From Verrucomicrobiia bacterium (lineage in GTDB: Bacteria > Verrucomicrobiota > Verrucomicrobiia > JABWAM01): 15,037 nt of DNA. Both the position numbers and the translations under genes were made by a program. The notes beneath the pieces were generated by a model. It searched no databases, was not told where the DNA came from, and saw only the letters and a program-made list of their open reading frames with translations. Positions 14,701-15,037 of this stretch are shown one piece after another; positions within the stretch are counted from its first letter, which is position 1, and each line of letters begins with the position of its first letter. The DNA is taken from contig JABWAM010000030.1 in NCBI GenBank assembly GCA_013360985.1, forward strand, positions 1 to 15,037, read 5' to 3'.

Positions 14701-14842
14701 TCCAGAGGGGCGGCCGCGCCCTCACGGCGGAGCGCCGCCTCGACGCGGGCCTGCATCATCCCGACGTTCCCGATCCCCACGGTCGGCGCGAGCCCCTCCG
14801 CGGCCAGCATGGAGTTCGTCGCGTCCGGATAGGAGCAATTGA
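11732..14842 (+). CDS. Multi-pass membrane protein fused to a degenerate GH10-like domain
   Basis: The open frame is 1036 codons. After a Pro/Ala-rich leader, about a dozen hydrophobic segments run from residue 33 to about 505, followed by a soluble linker (about 505-650, with HTPRDALFLVPRQPGGFRV, reminiscent of DUF6798-type ends of bacterial membrane proteins; not confirmed). From about 655 to 997 the sequence resembles a GH10 xylanase barrel: FRFGVTLPPF, SAWWAALEPKEG, DRELAWCRAQNLEVEYSFLSG, and LHLTAIEVP with Glu931 in the nucleophile position. The acid/base segment, normally W-x-x-x-N-E, reads WWQVADQ with Asp829, so the Asn-Glu pair is replaced. GLLDPEGRPRP at about 987-997 is a normal GH10 end. 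The last 39 residues (Arg/Pro/Ser-rich) look like antisense of the opposite gene and are probably not native. The barrel probably lies outside the cytoplasmic membrane. Confidence 0.8.
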   Translation: MQENGSPAFAAAEPPASAVSVPPAPRGDHPSLRWFACVLFGLLQVLWVGYELGAGNQSIQVAFVERLRDSSSFRNDLMVTLTLERYPSYFYHAMAAATRVVSLPTLYLGLHLAAAAGVFLAMSALCRAAFQSRWAGFVASLFLLAGHQRALAEEMLYSPGFTHTWAVFPLALGALVLLYAGRWWLAFGLAGALVNLHALEAGHLGLAMGFWAVCSFREIGWKKALGLLLLFGACAAPLWIPMLAHPPRFDAEWLGWMKLRSGAHSFPLAWWRAGQADIPRFFVVLALAGTTASLGVSPRTRRMTLLLLAACAILFVAGIVFTEFYPLTVAIRAQFFRASRFLLVLALAFVAWGTVRAWALLLSRGSEIAAWRRGLEAASATLAAVSLALPAWQTALPFALAAAAGVALLNRRLHWSQAAFAGIALLVCAMAWRTIGFVIPGASPGFSWKALLGWHDFGLAGWGLLGGAAALWWLSMRPLGRRDVAFAGAAGLVACALGAAAVWTDLRARPSGDEAWAEAQIWAREHTPRDALFLVPRQPGGFRVHSARAVVGEWRDGTQLYFSPEFGAPWWERMNAIQPGMRIAPEGNRLLVQGHSLSHLDDAQVIALAGRYSAAYAVLADDPSRKLDRVWGNGKWAIYRPQLAPPPKTPRSAAAGEKRFLREVALPNIEKYRKGDARIQLLDAKGRPLYDARWRVVQTRSAFRFGVTLPPFEAAAGEKGGHDDFRPPAATPEQLAIIAGTFNAAVIGPSAWWAALEPKEGERHLETLDRELAWCRAQNLEVEYSFLSGFPPAWANDKPEGDLKGLLVRHALDVVERDADRVAWWQVADQGLFIEHAVMVFRALRMKHPGLRLGLSDAARFLSNVKSPYREHDLLRGLEDLKKLKEQGETVDFMSLHGRRPWGAWADPKVIYEVLDAFAKEGVRLHLTAIEVPAEGWIEGGLRQGMWSPEKQAEYGRLLYTVCFSHPAVEAIHYAELGPATRFPGGGLLDPEGRPRPHGGAPPRRGPASSRRSRSPRSARAPPRPAWSSSRPDRSN

Positions 14843-15037
14843 CCACGGGGCCGGCATATCCAATCTCCCGCGCGGCCATCATGACCGTCCGGACGCAGGG
14901 GATCTGAAATGGGAGCTGGGCCGCGAAGCCGGCCCTGACGACCCGCCGGGCCCGCGGCGCCTCCACCGCGGCGACGCGCCACGGAGAGATATGACAGGCC
15001 GACTGCACCACCACGTCCGGGCGCGCCGCGCGCAGCA
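14622..15037 (-). CDS. Incomplete Rossmann-like dehydrogenase-type protein, unknown family (partial)
   Basis: The frame is open at the right edge of the window, so the N-terminus is missing. Internal GTG codons at 15014 are not needed as a start, because LRAARPD precedes VVVQSACHISPWRV. Convincing protein sequence runs from the edge to about 14722: VVNCSYPDATN, APTVGIGNVGMMQARV and ALRREG. The alternation of hydrophobic strands with Asp and Asn at loop ends suggests an NAD(P)-binding-like fold, perhaps distantly lactate/malate-dehydrogenase or saccharopine-dehydrogenase-like, but I do not recognise it. The final 30 or so codons (14622-14720) are Arg/Ser/Pro-rich and lie antisense to the GH10-like end, so the authentic C-terminus is probably missing. 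It overlaps the giant gene by 221 bp tail to tail. Confidence 0.6.
   Translation of the reverse strand, partial: LRAARPDVVVQSACHISPWRVAAVEAPRARRVVRAGFAAQLPFQIPCVRTVMMAAREIGYAGPVVNCSYPDATNSMLAAEGLAPTVGIGNVGMMQARVEAALRREGAAAPLDRASRLRESALRDRAPRSGSPPRRDD

Noticed and set aside
14710..14717. NotI site GCGGCCGC at the 14720 junction as a sign of a cloning artefact
   Set aside because: The same 8-mer occurs elsewhere in the window (for example near 2389, 7842 and 9844), as expected at this GC content, so it says nothing about cloning.
13499..14725. 408-codon minus-strand frame over the GH10-like domain
   Set aside because: It is antisense to a region with recognisable GH10-like motifs and has no motif of its own.

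Overview
The window is GC-rich, densely coding bacterial DNA with gaps of 16 to about 170 bp and no stretch over 300 bp without a gene. No tRNA, rRNA, CRISPR array, transposase or integrase was seen. The best lineage guess is Verrucomicrobiota (Opitutae-like). This rests on a LacI regulator with the wording typical of that group, CE15-type and acetyl-xylan-esterase-like hydrolases, a membrane protein fused to a GH10-like domain, and weak or absent Shine-Dalgarno sequences. No marker gene is present, so it is an inference.

Left part (1-3552): three minus-strand genes read right to left: a CE15-type glucuronoyl esterase-like hydrolase, glmS (glucosamine-6-phosphate synthase), and the first 65 codons of an alpha/beta hydrolase that leaves the window. 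Divergent from the esterase is a 65-codon secreted cysteine-rich protein on the plus strand.

Centre (3553-9106): a gap with four tandem hairpins separates the small gene from a convergent LacI-family regulator. The regulator is divergent from a tight plus-strand operon of three genes. These are a single-chain B12-binding/glutamate-mutase-like enzyme, an AsnB-type glutamine-dependent asparagine synthetase (start overlaps the previous stop), and an octopine/nopaline-type opine dehydrogenase (3 bp later). A hairpin with a short T-tract ends the operon. A 16-bp palindrome in the 59-bp divergent gap is a candidate operator. Chemically, the set suggests rearrangement of an amino acid carbon skeleton, amidation of a side-chain carboxylate, then reductive N-alkylation to an opine-like product. 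This is the best candidate for an undescribed pathway here.

Right part (9231-15037): a minus-strand (alpha/alpha)-barrel protein of unknown function and a divergent class I methyltransferase; a membrane-anchored TPR-like protein; and a giant plus-strand protein with about twelve membrane segments and a C-terminal GH10-like barrel in which the usual Asn-Glu acid/base pair reads Ala-Asp. At about 14720 this gene collides with an incomplete minus-strand gene. Both lose coding character at the same point, which suggests a rearrangement or an assembly misjoin.
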